Shown piece by piece: positions 22,622 to 34,200 of a stretch of 64,000 nt of DNA (within the stretch, counting starts at the first letter, position 1; each line of letters opens with the position of its first letter). The notes beneath the pieces are model-generated. The model was not told the DNA's origin, did no database searches, and saw only the letters and a list, made by a program, of their open reading frames with translations. This DNA comes from Membranipora membranacea (Eukaryota > Bryozoa > Gymnolaemata > Cheilostomatida > Membraniporidae): positions 8,556,001 through 8,620,000 of the forward strand of contig OU612068.1 of the NCBI GenBank assembly GCA_914767715.1. Reading direction: 5' to 3'. A program made the translations under genes and the position numbers.

Positions 22622-23037
22622 CTGTCAATTATTAATATTTTTAATTTGAGGCATGATTAAATATGATATATGATTAAGTAACATGTAGGGTACACTTGCG
22701 TTTATATCATATCACCAACATACACCATACGGGAACCAATTTGAGCAGAATGGATCAAGTTTTTGTTGGTAGCAAACAAGTTTTGTGGTGATAAGATAAA
22801 GATGACCATCCTGCTAAGAATTATTTCCTTCTTCAAATCACAACCAGCCCTTGAAAGCGTTCGAGATGACGATCGCGGTGCCCTCAACGACCGCCTACGG
22901 CCGAGGTGGCCATCCCGAATACTATGAAGGGCTGGCTGCGCTTCAAATGAGATTTTTAAACTAGAATTTCTTCAACTTCCAAGTGAAGCTGAAAATGACA
23001 ACATTTAGCATTTTGGTCACGGAAAGTTGATCCTTAC

Positions 23038-23274
23038 CTTGTGGCTTTGGAAGCTCTTGTAATCCTGCCTCGGATCCTGCAAATCCTGCAGACTTGGTTC
23101 TTCTTCTTTTTGATCGTTTTCTAACTTTTTTACGCGACGGATGTGATTGTTTGTGTCGTTCAACATCAGGTGCAGAGAATTCGTGGTCGTCGCATTTTAA
23201 ACAAAATATAAGGAGTGCTGATAACGTGGTTAATACCACTAGAACACAGATAATCGATAATATTATCTCGAAAT
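23038..23274 (-). CDS. Receptor transmembrane exon TM-4 (intact)
   Basis: A 237-bp exon: acceptor CTATTTTGTAG, donor CAAG|GTAAGG, phase 1 in and out. It begins FEIILSIICVLVVLTTLSAL and LIFCLKC, a single membrane helix of about 24 residues. The helix is followed by an Asp/His-containing juxtamembrane segment and a strongly basic stretch (RKKVRKRSKRRRTKS), the usual positive-inside signal of a type I protein. It ends with LQELPKPQ. Spliced to T-b over a ~415-bp intron. No recognisable extracellular exon was found upstream up to the divergent paralogue, so only the 3' half of the gene can be annotated. This is the only TM copy in the window with no lesion. Confidence 0.75.
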
Positions 23275-23289
23275 CTACAAAATAGGAGC

Positions 23290-23620
23290 ATTTATCGAGA
23301 TTATCAAATCTCTACAACAATCAACAGTAGCTAACTTTGAATGAATCATGTCATCATGAGTATCAGGTAGACTTTTAACTACAGAAATAAACATGACCCT
23401 TCAAGCATTAGTTATCAGTAACCTCCAATATGGGCAACTTCATGATCTTTTAACACTAAATATAATTCTAACCAATGCTTGTTTAGAGCGCACTTATAAT
23501 TATTATAGTTAGAAAATTCAATTAAATACAAAGACAAATTGATTTAGCATTAAAAGACACCAACCTACCTGTGTGAGAATTCATGATCAACTAAATTGAA
23601 ACCAAAAAGTGATGATGTCA
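23290..23620 (-). repeat. Conserved intron block upstream of TM-4
   Basis: Homologous, in inverted orientation, to plus-strand blocks at 26.40-26.79 and 27.25-27.75 kb: TCACACAGGTAGGTTGGTGT, then AAGATCATGAAGTTGCCCAT and GTCATGTTTATTT in the same order before the TM exon. The shared CACA(G/T)|G(T/C)AGGT may be a donor of a tiny upstream exon. It shows that intron and exon were duplicated together. Confidence 0.65.
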
Positions 23621-23639
23621 TAGTTATAAGCTATATTTA

Positions 23640-24540
23640 AATTTTTATCAACTGGGAGAGGCCATTCAAACACAAAATTGTTGAAAAATTTGTAAAAAAA
23701 GAAAGCAAAGCTTGACAATCGATTCCTAAATCGATATATGGGAGACAGCCCCATAAAGCAGCAAAGGCTCCAACACGAAGACCAATCACGGACAAATCGC
23801 GAAACGGTTTATGTTTTTTTTCTGTTACCCTCTTTCTTTCAGATCCATTACCATTTATAAGTAGATTCCAGCAATTTAATAGTACATCCTGTCAAACTCC
23901 AGGTTGAAATCCTTTATAGCCGAGTTAAATTGTGTCATTGAACAGAAGTATCAATGTAACTTTAAACAGATAGCCCAAAAACGCCTTTAAAAGCCCCTAA
24001 AATTGGCGCTCCGTATGTGAGGGATTTAAAAATAAATTTGTCTGGCCTCAGAGATGGTCCTTTTGACAGCATGTTTGGCCTCCTGGAAAATAGGAGCATT
24101 CTGACAGTGAGGGCAACTCCTAATATTTTTGATACCAATGTCTTTTGTTAGTCATGAAATGTAGCATAAGGTCTTTCCAAAGTAAATTACCTCTCTTTTT
24201 ATGTGAATGGCACGCATCACATTGGATCCTCATCCATTTAACCGAAGCAACCTAAATAAGCTAATAATCGATGATAAAAAGATGGTTTTTCCTCTGGTGC
24301 TTAATGCCACATGATCCTGAAATTGCCCTTCATGGGTGCTTCAGAGGCTTCTTGTAAACCTTATGCAGTTGAAAGTATGATATGAACCATAGTATGTGCA
24401 CCACATCGTCCTAAAAAATCCTCCTCAAAGACGATTATCCTGCCTTTTATCAAAATAGCACAATGCCATGACATGACGTCATGCCGAAACCAATATTTTC
24501 AGAATCAGTGTTTGATTAGCTTTCCAAACAGCATGATAGG
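23640..24540. other. No recognised gene
   Basis: Upstream side of the minus-strand receptor. I searched it for an extracellular exon resembling the E copies and saw none. Confidence 0.35.
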
Positions 24541-24544
24541 TTAT

Positions 24545-24985
24545 GAGCAAAGACTTAATATAAACCTAGACATGACACTATATGGAGCAATAGAATTGTG
24601 GCACTGAAGCATTTAATTGTGAGAGACATTTATCGACATTGCTATCATTTATTTACTGTTCAAAATCCCGGTTTTTTGTCAATAACTCGATCAATTTTGA
24701 TCGGATTTTGAATTTGAAAATTACAATAGAATAATCAGGTTGTCCTGAACAGTTTGATACTAATTTTAGGCAAACAGATTTTTTGAAGAAGGAATAACAT
24801 CAAGTTGATAACAAGATGCTGCAAAGTTGATCGAGTTATGAACAATAAACCCGGATTATGGACAGTAAATCAATGATAGCATCGTTGATTCTACCTTCCG
24901 ATGACGTTACGTCGCCCCACAATTAAGTGCCTCACTTCAGCTGTATATGGTGTGCTGTCTAGGTTTATTATTAAGTCTATGGTTA
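24545..24985. mobile_element. Foldback MITE, family A copy 1
   Basis: Ends GACTTAATATAAACCTAGAC on the left and GTCTAGGTTTATTATTAAGT on the right, inverted. Internal arms (TCAATAACTCGATCAATTTT versus TTGATCGAGTTATGAACAAT) also pair. A second copy lies at 38.35-38.82 kb and a decayed composite at 25.4-25.95 kb. No ORF. Confidence 0.7.
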
Positions 24986-25399
24986 TTAGAAATGAGCGAA
25001 CCTCTTTGTTTTAGAGGTTAAATGGAAAGTGTAGTTAGGAGAGATCACACTGCGGAGGAATTATATCAATAATCTTATTCGAGGCAACGGTTCAACAATC
25101 AGGTACAGGAAGTTTCTAGTAGTGCAAGGTGAGAATAGATATATTACTTCCAGAAAAACAAAAATTGAAATCTCTGGTAAACCAGTCTTTTCTTGTGTTG
25201 TCCCTTGATTAAAGTGGTGTGGTTTTGGTTCTAGTGTAGCTAGATAATGCTCTGAAATTATAGACATAATAATAAACCAGAAAAGGACTATAAATATTGA
25301 CTATGTGCATTGTCGGACTGAGGAGCATAATTGCGTGCAATGCTACTTCATTTTATTCTGTAGTTGCAATGTTGTTAGCATTGTTTTGCAGTTACCTGT

Positions 25400-25990
25400 C
25401 AACATTATTTGTTACACCTCGACCAAGGTCTAATGGGTTTTGAGTTAAAAAATTGCAATAGATTCAGTAGCATGTCACAAACAGTTTGATAGTGCCAGGT
25501 AAGTTTGCTTCGGCTACCGGTAATCATAAATAACCGTGACCAACCCGTCACAATGGTGGTGGTGCCAGCGGCTCATCTGGTAGGCTGCCCTCCCCCTCTA
25601 TTTCCCTCTAAGCAGCTTAAGTCTCAGCATAAATGTAAACCTGAATTTTCTTTTAAGAGAAAAGACAACATCAAATTGATAACAATTTTTTTTTTGCATT
25701 TTACTTTATTTTGCATTCTACTTTATTTTGAACTTGCTCCTGAAAGCTAAGCAATTTTCAACCTCTGAATCTGATCAAAACCGATCAAGCTAACAACGAT
25801 CTTGACTGTGAACTGCAACACAATTCATAGCATCATTGCTATCACAGATTCCAATTTCGTAACGCCACCTACCATAAAGTGGCTCACTTTATCTGTATAT
25901 ACAATCCTGTCTAGTAAAGGTTCAATATTAAGAAGTCGATGACTGAGATGTTTTAGGGGTGGGGAAAATTCTGATTTGCTGCGATGATTC
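25400..25990. mobile_element. Decayed foldback MITE with a ~135-bp insert
   Basis: Retains arm segments of family A (AACAGTTTGATAGTG, ATAGCATCATTGCTA). It contains bases 25505-25640, which match 31030-31165 (CGGCTCATCTGGTAGGCTGC versus CGGCTTATCTGGTAGGCTGC). The shared block is a separate dispersed repeat inserted in the element. Confidence 0.5.
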
Positions 25991-26399
25991 TCTAAAAGCT
26001 TATATACCCAGTTTATCACAAGTGAGGATCAATTCTTGATAGTAAATATTCAATCCACTTGAAATTCTTCAAATTTTAATTTGGTCCAGTCCCTCATTCT
26101 TCATCCAATAAGTTACCGTTGACTTATATTTGAGGCATGTCATGTGTTTTAATTATAGTAAACCACCTATGTGGGCACAATTCCACATTGATATTCATAC
26201 ATGACATGTCTTGTGAGATTTCTGCACTTGATAGTAAAGAAGATTCCACTGTTAAATTGACTACATTAACAGCTAACATATGAAAGATCCTGCGTTTGAT
26301 ATATTTGAAATTCTTATAAACAAATCCATCACAACTGTACCGGCAACTTCACTGTGATGTATGTTCTGTCTTTAATGTTGTGACATAAAAGTAATAGTG

Positions 26400-26790
26400 A
26401 TGGGAGTTTGGATTGCTGGGATTTCAGTTTACTTTTCTATTGAAAGTTGTCGTGTTTTTTACATGTATCATGGTTTCTGGACACTGGATATGGAATCGCT
26501 TCTCCCACTAGATTGGAATGAAGCTATGACTATGACATAATCATTTTCAGTGTCAATATTTCTAATCATTTTAGTGTCAATTTAGTTAACCATGAATTAT
26601 CACACATGTAGGTTGGTGTCGTTTAATGCTCATCCAGATTTTCCTAACTATCTATGAGTGCACTGTAAACCAACATTAGTTAGAGTTTAATTTAGCATGA
26701 TTGCGATCATGATGTTGCCCATATTTAAGGCAATCAAAAATTCATGCCTCCAGTGTCATGTTAGTTTAGTAGCTAGAAGTCTGCCCGAAG
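26400..26790 (+). repeat. Extra copy of the receptor intron block, without a TM exon
   Basis: Matches 27.25-27.75 kb (GCTTCTCCCA, GTAGGTTGGTGT, CTAACTATCTATGAGTG, GATGTTGCCCATATTTAAGG) but is followed by unrelated sequence where a TM exon would start. A relic of tandem duplication. Confidence 0.6.
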
Positions 26791-27244
26791 AAAATTGAGA
26801 GTAAATGTTTTTATTGTTGTCATGCAGGCATGCCTGTTTTGAATGTAATATAGTAATGCGAGTCCATATCTGGAATAGTTTAGTTAACAAATCAGGGAGC
26901 CAGCTTAAAGCGCATGTCTGTTATTGAATTCTGGTAATGCTACTATGAACAGATAACGGAACGGAAATCTGTTTGAGCTACATTGATACTAATTGTGTAG
27001 ATTGGCAAGAATTAAACTCTGCTAGTTAAGATTTGACAGGATGTGCTATTTAAATGCTGGAATCTGCATATACATGATTCAGGATCTGAAAGAAGGGGTA
27101 GGGGGCCTTCCACGTTAAATTTAAAACCGTTATGTGATTGTTCCTGATTTTGGATCCTTTGCTGCTTGATGGAACTATTTTATCTCCCAACGGATCGATT
27201 TTGGAATGGATTGCCAAGCTTTGCTATTTTTACAAGTGCTCATG

Positions 27245-27755
27245 AGAGTCTTCACATTTATTGCAAATTCTTATAAGTTTTGGTTTGAGTATTTTAACAG
27301 TTTGTGTTTGAATGGCTTCTCCCATTTGATTGTAATGAAATGTATAAATATGATATGACATCATCATTATAAGTGTCAAATTAGTTAATCATGAATCCTC
27401 ACACAGGCAGGTTGGTGTCTCATAATGCTCATGCAATGGAGTTTTGTCAGGAGAGTTGTCTCTCATTATTATAGGGGGCGCTGATGGATACCATAGATTT
27501 ACAATTTTTTTAAATGCTATCATTGGAGCAGAACATCCTTTTTGGTCTGACATCCAGGGAAATTATTTGAAATTTCCTAACTATCTATGAGTGTGCTGTA
27601 AACCAGCATAGAGTTATATTCAGTCGTTAAGAGATCATGAAGTTGCCCATATTTGAGCTGACTAATAACTAAGGCTTCAAGTGTCATGTTTATTTGGATT
27701 CAGAAGTCTGCCTTGAGCAGATTGGACATTATCGATATGTTATCTTATTTTGTAG
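27245..27755 (+). repeat. Conserved intron block upstream of TM-5
   Basis: Plus-strand counterpart of the 23.3-23.6 kb block, ending in the acceptor TTATTTTGTAG. It carries a ~100-bp insertion (GGAGAGTTGTCTCTCATTAT...) absent from the 26.4-kb copy. Confidence 0.65.
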
Positions 27756-28110
27756 ATTTCGAGATAATTGTATCAATAATCTGTGTACTATAAGTCTTGA
27801 CCGCACTATCAGCAATCCTACTCTTTTGTGTCCAATGCAAAAAATATGAGTATTATGGGTCTGATGACGAAACATCTCATCAGACGCATAGAAAACGCAA
27901 AAAGAAATCAAAGAGCAGAAGAAGAGGCTCGTCAGCCTGCAGACGACAACAGTCTGCATTCAGAGGGCGGATTTGTGCAGTCAGAGGTTGGATTTGTGCT
28001 GTCAAAGGGTGGAGTTATGCCAAAGGCACAAGGCAGTCAGTTAAGCTTCATGAGACTTTTGCCGCCGCCTAGACGACCGAGCTATATACTTGTGACTCCT
28101 CCTGTTATAG
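27756..28110 (+). pseudogene. Receptor transmembrane exon TM-5 (stop in the helix)
   Basis: Same acceptor and donor as TM-4 (TTTTGTAG and ATAG|GTAAGG). The helix reads FEIIVSIICVL, then TAA at 27791-27793 where TM-4 has a Val codon, then VLTALSAILLFCVQC and a basic stretch RKRKKKSKSRRR. Exon length is 355 bp, incompatible with the phase 1 in/phase 1 out of TM-4. The distal conserved end (PPPRRPSYILVTPPVI) is therefore in another frame from the helix. Two independent lesions, yet the downstream tail exon is open. Its distal segment is longer than in TM-4 and resembles the 6.4-kb copy. Sequencing error or an unusual splice could explain one lesion, not easily both. Confidence 0.65.
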
Positions 28111-28656
28111 GTAAGGATTAACTTCCTATGACCAAATTGCTTAATCTTGTTTTTTTTTTCAGTTTCATTTTGTAGATTGAAGAAATTGTACGTTAAAATC
28201 TCATTTGAATACGGAAAATAAAATTTCTCAGTTTGTAGGCTAGTAATTTTTATCCCATCACCACAAAAAACTTGCTTGTTTCCAACAAAAACTTGCGATC
28301 AGTACTGCATACTTGTGTTGATAGTGTAACGGGGCTGCGCAACAGAACCCATACTATGTGTTACTTGAAGAGTCATGACACTTAGTCATACCTAAAACTT
28401 CCTGAATCATACCTAATACTTTATTTGATGTACCTAAATCATACTTGAAACCTCCCTTGATCATTCAATTCTGGTCGAGCACAAATTTTTAGAGTATATT
28501 AATTACTAACAACTTGTACGCTGTTACCTACTTACTTCCTCTAAAGTAGCTGTTTTCTTCCTGTACTTAAAAAAATTCCAGTTTACAAACACAATTGATT
28601 TTATGTCATTCATTTTATACAAAACATATTTATAATACAGTATGTGCATTTTCCAG

Positions 28657-29174
28657 CTGTGCGAATGAGTGGGCACCAGCCCATCATGGGATATGTGACA
28701 CCAATACATCGTGGAAAAGAGAGAGAGATTGTAGATTCAACGTATTATGGAAAGGAATCTGGCGGGGAAGGAGTGACAGGGAGCGGCAGCTGTGGGAAAG
28801 GGAAGAGGGGGAGAAGGCACACAACATCTAGAAATGCATCGCAGGGATACGAGCAGCTAAACAGGAACTCGGTTGATGAATCTTATTCACAACCAAAGTT
28901 CAAATGGGCCAACCCAACTTCGATGAATTACGAACATTTGGCTCAGAACGATGACGGTGACTGTTACAATAACCTCAATCAGGGAAACAGTGCTAGACAT
29001 AACAATATTGTCCATGGATCTTCCAATAAAAGCAGTCAATGCTCTTCATATCATTTGTATCGACCTACATCTACACCAAACAGTGACACGGAGGATGTAG
29101 ATGAAGAAAGTCACCCAGTCATAGCTAAAATACACAATTATATTACTCTACATCCATATTACAATATAGTATAG
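28657..29174 (+). CDS. ITAM-bearing receptor, cytoplasmic tail exon T-c (open)
   Basis: Acceptor CATTTTCCAG, phase 1 entry, 172 codons to the stop with no interruption. Starts VRMSGHQPIMGYVTPIHRG, then a Gly/Ser and basic segment. It then carries several tyrosine motifs: GYEQL, an exact ITAM YEHL-x8-YNNL (28929-28976), then near the C terminus YITL and YYNIV. An acidic NSDTEDVDEESHPVI segment precedes the end, as in T-b. Relative to T-b the N-terminal third is different (no YEPQG repeats), while the ITAM-to-end part is close. That pattern suggests recombination between variable and conserved halves. The TM exon preceding it is broken, so expression of a receptor from this copy is doubtful unless another TM exon is used. 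Confidence 0.7.
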
Positions 29175-29225
29175 AACATACATAATTATCCTACAATTTT
29201 CAGTTTCCTATTATGATTTGGCCAA

Positions 29226-29231
29226 AATAAA
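29226..29231 (+). promoter_or_regulatory. Poly(A) signal AATAAA of the plus-strand receptor copy
   Basis: AATAAA 51 bp past the stop, in the same conserved context as at 22.02 kb. Further conserved 3' sequence (AATGTTGAGAGTCAGGGAAA, 29352) also occurs inverted near 2.58 and 21.9 kb, so the frame at 29231-29566 is 3' flank, not a gene. Confidence 0.65.
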
Positions 29232-29579
29232 TGGATAACATATTCCATAGTTATATTACTAAGATTGTGAGTTGTTTACCAAGTGATTATGATGAAATGG
29301 ACATGAGGACAGAATGTCGAGGCAGTCATTATAGAAACAAGCAATACAAGAATGTTGAGAGTCAGGGAAAATTAAATGGAAATCAGAAAATTTTAGTTCG
29401 ACATTTTGCCTTAGCCTATTCCTTTAAACGATTTAATTATGAAATTGTTATACTTCAATGTCGTGTTCGGACTCAAATAATCTATAATGACCAAATTACA
29501 GAGATGGACAAGGCCACAAAAATTATGCCATGTGATGTGAACGATTCAATACAGTGGAGGGGGTAGGGAGAGTTAACAT

Positions 29580-31240
29580 GTTTTAGGTTTTTAAAATCTG
29601 TTCTGCTTTATCAATCACCTCAATAATGTTTTGGATGGGAGAAGGTTCCCCCATATAAAGCTAACACTCTGCTCAGGCAGTTTGACAGGAGAGTGTAAAT
29701 TGTCTTATTTAGCAAGAGAGTAATAATAAATACTGTCTTCTGTTTCCCTTCAACTGGGTATTTAAGTATTTAAATTATCCACCATCTTGTACCTTGTGTC
29801 ACGCCTACTTGTATTTAGGACATCTTCTTCTGGGTCCATGGAACCCCGCCTCCGTTACATTGGACACAGCCATACATACATACTTTTAAGGTTAGTCAGA
29901 TTTGACGTCTGAACTTCACCACATTGATCTCTTTGATATAAAAAAAACCAGATAACTTTTATTTATCGGTGGAGAGACTAAATTTGCTGTGTAAGGATGT
30001 GATATTTTAACTAAATTTACATTTTAATGGTTTGTTCACCTCAAGACTTGTATTTCGGTATAATGACAACGAATTGCAAAGGTTAGTTTATTTGCTCAAC
30101 TCACACTTTTGACAAAAAAAGGTAGTCACAGATATTAGGGACATGACAGGTAGTAAATAGTCATATTCACAATTAATTATTTACACGATCTTCCAAAAAA
30201 CTTGGGAAAAGGAATGGACATGGAAAAAAAAGAAAAGTATGCGCATTAAAAATTGCAGTGCTCAACAAGCTGCAAAATTACTCTCTGGGCCTTTGGCACC
30301 TCAGATTTTTACATTGATTCTCTGAGCAATTTGAAAAGCAGTTAGAGTTATTTGAGATCTCTGACTAAATGTTTAGAATGCACAAACACCTTACATCAGA
30401 GCTTCAGAAATATCATACCCTGCCAGGCACTATCTTGATATAACCTGAAAATCACTATAAAACAAGATTCCATACTTACCTGTTGTTGGCTATTGTATCA
30501 CAAGGGAAATGATAATATTTACAATAAGCAGTCAAAAACATGGTTGTGGTCATTGAGTGATCTCAAGTGACTTTTTAGAGGAGACTATGGAGCATAAATT
30601 CAGGTTGGTAACTAAAGTTAAAATGATTCAAATGAAAATGATTAGGGTAGTCAGTTCAGGGATGGTGGGATAGTCTCATTCAATACAGTCAATTGTGTCA
30701 GCTGTCTACTAAATTTATCCGGTCACACAACTTCCAAAAAGCTTTCATATTTTATTAGCCTGTCTTGACAAGCTCTGTTCGGTGGTGTGAACAAAGCTTG
30801 TCAATAAAGGCTCATCTTCGATGTAGTTGACTGTTTCAAATTGACCTTTGATATTTATTTCATTAATGTGTTAACTTATTGCAGATTGATCGTATTTGAT
30901 AAAGACTGAGTCATAATCATCCAGTTGTACATATAATTTTGCATCAATATTTCCCTAAACATTTTCCCTATACCATTGTGCTTTTTGAATATTTACCTTT
31001 TAACCTATTGTCAGATCTAGTATCATGTCAGTACGCTTCTGCTACTAGTATTCATATGTAACCGGATCAACCTGTCGCAATGGCCGTGGTATCAGCGGCT
31101 TATCTGGTAGGCTGCCATCCCCCTCTCTTTCCTCTAAGCAGCATCAGTCATCATGTAAAATTGTGCACTTGATAATTTTGCGATACAATTGCCATTTATT
31201 TTGTATTCTTACAGATTATATATTAATGATTTTTCATGAA
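29580..31240. other. No recognised gene
   Basis: Contains the ~135-bp dispersed repeat at 31030-31165 shared with 25.5 kb. Nothing coding seen. Confidence 0.35.
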
Positions 31241-31249
31241 AAGCTTGTG

Positions 31250-34200
31250 TGAAGCGATCCCTCACTCTATTATCAATTGACTGCCAGGATAGGAATTAAT
31301 CCAGGCCAGGGTGGGACGGGTATCAATTACGATGCAATTTAGCAGAAATTTAGCTGAGCTTTAATCAGATTCTAGCAGAAATCTATCCGTGTTTCAATTC
31401 ACCCTGCTATAACCAAGTAAACTGATATGCATTGTGGCGAGAGAGATCTCACTTTGTCAATAAATTTATGTGTCTGTGATTTATTACGTTTGTTAGTAAC
31501 CGCAGATTGCTTACACTTTGATTGCTTACCATTTAATCAATTGGCATATCATATTATTTGACATACGAAATAGAATGAGTGATGGCTGCCTGAAATAGAA
31601 TCGCCAATATATTATGGCTAGACATCAGCTAAGTGTATGCTAAAGCTCATCTGCAGCGCTGACTTGTGACTTCTCTCTCTCACCTAGAAACCATGACACA
31701 ATAGTTTGAATTGTCGCAGTTCATAATCAGCCGAGGAGCAGCAAGTGAAGGCGTAGTCACTAATATAATAATAATAATAATGATGTGTTGTTATATAAAT
31801 TATGTCCCTGGCATCCTGCAACTGGCATTTAAAACCTTAACTTGTTGAATTAAATGAATCGATTGTGGTGACGCCACTGGAGCGTGCTGAGCAATCAGCG
31901 CTGTGTTGCGAGATGTTTTCCATCCTTTATGTCTGCTTTAGCCAATCTGCGGGCATGGGTTATCTCTGAGCTGCCATGTCATGCCATGCCCGGAGTCACT
32001 CTGAGCAGCTCATTCGCAGCAGTGACTTGTTACTTCTCTCCCTTTCCTAGAAACTATGACGCGACAGGTTGAAGCGTCAAGGTTAACAATCAGCCGAGGG
32101 GCAGCAAAGCAATTGAGGTCGTAGTAACTGGGTCGTAGTAACTGGGTCCCTGGTCTCCTGCTACTGGATTTTAAGAACCAAACTAGGTAAACTAAATAAA
32201 TCAGCGCCCATTCTGTATTTTTGTGACGCCACTCATGTGCGCTAAGCAAACAACGCTTTGTTGTGAGATGTTTTCCACCCATGCTGTCTGCTTAAGCCAA
32301 TCTAAGGGAATTGGTTTTCTCTGAACATGGCTAAACATCAGCTAAGCTAAGCTAAGTCCAAATTTATGCTAATTGAAACCCGAATTAGTGAGTGGCTGTG
32401 CTTTTAGCTGACTTTCTGCAGCGAATGTGCGGCTAAAAGCCAGCCAAATCTGTAATTGAACCACTCCCCCTGATGTCCTGCATGCCGAGGTTCTCTGAGC
32501 AGCCATTGTCCTACATGTCTGTAATCTCCGTGGTGGGCATGGTACATCTTCCTTGTAACTCCCACTGGCGGTAGGATCACAGCAGCTGGTGAGCTGGTGA
32601 ATCAGCTATGGGATTTTTTCTTTTCTGCCTGCTACAACACCACCTTGATTTCCTCAAAAACCAGAGCCCCCAACTTCCTGGCAGCCCGCCGAACAGGCGA
32701 GGACAGTTCATCTAAAGCGGTGACCTGTAACTTCCTACCAATTCCTAGCAACTATGAGGCCACAGGTTGATGCGTCGAGGTTCATAATCAGCCAAGGAGC
32801 GGCTATTGAGGTTGTAGTAACTGGGTCGTAGTAACTGGGTCGTAGTAACTGGGTCGTAGTAACTGGGTCGTAGTAACTGGGTCGTAGTAACTGGGTCGTA
32901 GTAACTGGGTCGTAGTAACTGGGTCCCTGGTCTCCTGCTACTGGCTTTTAACGAACTAAACTAGGTTAATAAAGTAAATCAGCACCCATGCTGCATTGTT
33001 GTGAGGCCACTTGCATGCGCTGAGCGAACAAAGCTGTTTTGTGAGATGTTTTCCACCCTTGCTGTCTGTTGAAACCATCTTAGGGAATTTGGTTCTCACT
33101 GAGCAGCGGGTATCCTGCATGCCCAGACTCTCTCTGAGCAGTTTGGGCAGGTTTCCATTAGGATTCCGCAAACATTTAGCCGGATTGTAGTCAGATTCAG
33201 CAGCCTCTTATCAATATTCCAATTAGCCCCTGCTGTGACTCAGCTGATATTCATTGTGGAAAAATCTCACACTATCACTGTACACAATGGAGTTTATGTG
33301 TCTGTGATTCTTTATGTCAATTGGTCACTGCAGATTGACTACACTTATATGCGTCGTTGTTTATTTATTATTCACTAATTCATTACAGAGGTTCTCTGAG
33401 TAGCCGATTTTCTACATGGCCGTGTTCTCCGTGGTATGCGTGGTGCATCTTCCTTGTTACACCGCTGGCAGTAGGACCACAGCGGCTGGTGAGCTAGTGC
33501 CTCGGCTACGGGATTTTCCTTTTCTGCTTGCTCCAACACCACCTTGCTTTCCTCAAATAGCAGAGCCCCAACCTTCCTGGCAGGCCGCCTAACAAGCTAG
33601 AACAGCTCTGCTGCAGCGGTGACTTGTAACTTCTATCCCTTTCCTAGAAACTATGACGCCACAGGTTGAAGCATCGTGGCTCAGAATCAACTGAGGAGCA
33701 AAAACGGTCAAACTTCACTTGAAGCTGACTATCAGGACATTAAATTGGCAACAATACTAATGACCTGCTATATCTGTAAAACTGTATTGAAAGTGAGCCT
33801 TTCTTTTTTTTCTTTTATTTAAATGTCTATGAACAAAACACGAAAATGAATACTATAATTAATAACTAATAGTTAATAATTACTAGTTATTCAGGAATAA
33901 CTTGGGTTCTCTGAGCAGCTGGGGCAGGTTTCAAGTAAAACTTAGCGGAGATTTAGCCAAGTTTTAGCCAGATTCAGCAGGCACTTATCAAAGCTCCAAT
34001 TATCCCCTTGCTGTAACTCAGCCAAGTAGATTGATATTCATTGTGGAGAATTCTTACCATATTGCCGAACACAATGGTGTTCATGTGTCTATTTGGTCAC
34101 TGCAGTATGATTTCACTTTGGTGCGGCTTTATTTATATTATTTATCAATATATATCAACAAACTAAAATAAATGAGCGCCCATCCTGTATTGTTGTGACG

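Noticed and set aside
22257-22649. 130-codon plus-strand ORF rich in Leu and Ile
   Set aside because: Shadow of the intact minus-strand tail exon; its apparent periodicity is the YEPQG repeat read backwards.
29231-29566. 111-codon ORF after the plus-strand tail
   Set aside because: Lies past the poly(A) signal, and its conserved part is shared 3' flank of all tail copies.
32814-32925. CRISPR-like array
   Set aside because: Head-to-tail 14-bp units without spacers, in a eukaryotic intronless repeat region; a minisatellite.
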